Below, in pieces: positions 63,760 to 64,000 of a DNA stretch of 64,000 bases (its first letter is position 1; every line of letters starts with the position of its first letter). The notes below the pieces were generated by a model. The model was not told the DNA's origin. It made no database searches and saw only the letters and a list, made by a program, of their open reading frames with translations. Position numbers and translations under genes: made by a program. Source of the DNA: Sarcodiotheca gaudichaudii (lineage: Eukaryota > Rhodophyta > Florideophyceae > Gigartinales > Solieriaceae); assembly GCA_032355985.1 (NCBI GenBank), contig JAUKVZ010000003.1:1-64000 (forward strand). Reading direction: 5' to 3'.

Positions 63760-64000
63760 TCAGCCCTCCGCCGGGAGGATCATGCCGCGGCATTCTCCAA
63801 ACCCGATTCTGGTGGCGCCCTCCCGCTCACAGAAACCGCGAATAATCACCTCATCGCCATCGGCCAGCAGCTTTCGCTGCTCCCCGCCGGGCAGATCGAT
63901 GGGCTCCTGACCCCGCCAGGTCAGCTCCAGCAGGCAGCCCCGCTCCTCCTTCGTCTTGCCGGAGACAGTCCCGCTGCCCAGAAAATCACCGGGCTGAAGA
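63760..64000 (-). CDS. Fumarylacetoacetase, C-terminal end (partial)
   Basis: The gene runs off the right edge; 80 codons are visible on the minus strand, ending in TGA at 63760-63762. The translation contains LQPGDFLGSGTVSG, GCLLELTWRGQEPIDLP, DGDEVIIRGFCER and IGFGECRGMILPAEG, the C-terminal blocks of fumarylacetoacetase. The enzyme splits fumarylacetoacetate into fumarate and acetoacetate at the end of tyrosine/homogentisate breakdown. No frameshift or stop in the visible part. Confidence 0.9.
   Translation of the reverse strand, partial: LQPGDFLGSGTVSGKTKEERGCLLELTWRGQEPIDLPGGEQRKLLADGDEVIIRGFCEREGATRIGFGECRGMILPAEG

Overview
The window is GC-rich bacterial chromosome, densely coding on both strands. 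It most likely comes from a planctomycete of the class Phycisphaerae. Several lines of evidence agree. Secreted proteins end in dockerin-like tails (DxNxDG loops with xxWG spacers, two of them closed by a Cys-Pro pair). Three others end in an exosortase-type tail (PAPG, hydrophobic stretch, Arg-rich end). There is a sigma factor of the HTLQPTALVHEA type facing a serine/threonine kinase with tetratricopeptide-like repeats, a prepilin-like protein starting RRGFTLIELLVV, and a large secreted protein with LamG-like modules. Lipid A and heptose genes (lpxK, lpxB, hldE, a family 9 glycosyltransferase) imply a true outer membrane. I see no phage, transposon, CRISPR array or plasmid functions.

Layout. 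1-5126: a 1662-residue secreted protein with its terminator, then tRNA-Val. 5.3-7.3 kb: a secreted protein with a His-rich tail. 7.4-13.1 kb: a tightly packed plus-strand run of heptosyltransferase-like protein, Maf, a small membrane protein, LpxK, HldE and NadC. 13.1-17.7 kb (minus): a family 57/DUF3536 glycosidase and 4-alpha-glucanotransferase. 17.5-20.5 kb: L-2-hydroxyglutarate oxidase and the GTPase Der. 20.6-24.8 kb (minus): a signalling cluster of a degenerate receiver protein, an HDOD-histidine kinase and an HTH-receiver protein. 25.1-27.3 kb (minus): a duplicated-domain secreted protein and a prepilin-like protein, separated by a structured 0.5 kb gap. 27.5-30.4 kb: the kinase and the sigma factor. 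30.6 kb: tRNA-Leu, followed by LpxB, AspS, a dicarboxylate/glutamate symporter, an NAD-dependent epimerase-like protein, a Kef-type antiporter and thioredoxin reductase. 39-46 kb: an unknown secreted protein, alanine dehydrogenase, Obg, a YCII-domain protein and MiaB. 46-52 kb: secreted proteins with C-terminal sorting tails, BioB, a trypsin-like protease, and an HTH/repeat regulator coupled to a small sorted protein. 52.7-55.9 kb: a molybdopterin oxidoreductase with MobA. 55.9-58.6 kb: an SDR, an ALDH8A1-like dehydrogenase and a RidA protein resembling the aminomuconate branch of tryptophan breakdown. 58.6-62.2 kb: two secreted proteases with dockerin-like tails. 62.5-64 kb: a methyltransferase, ribosomal protein L28 and the 3' end of fumarylacetoacetase.

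How it fits together. Much of the window serves the envelope and secretion: lipid A and inner-core sugar synthesis, and several exported proteins with C-terminal anchoring or sorting modules. The housekeeping genes (der, obg, aspS, miaB, rpmB, trxB, bioB, nadC) are scattered singly. Catabolic genes for tryptophan- and tyrosine-type intermediates lie within about 8 kb of each other. The most unusual signals are: the HTH/repeat regulator translationally coupled to a small exported protein; two gene-free gaps (26.2-26.5 kb and 52.2-52.57 kb) that hold strong hairpins or terminators and may encode RNAs; a receiver domain that has lost its phosphoacceptor; an SDR without its Tyr-Lys pair; and several start codons that sit only 6-12 bases behind a TAnnnT box, suggesting very short or absent leaders.
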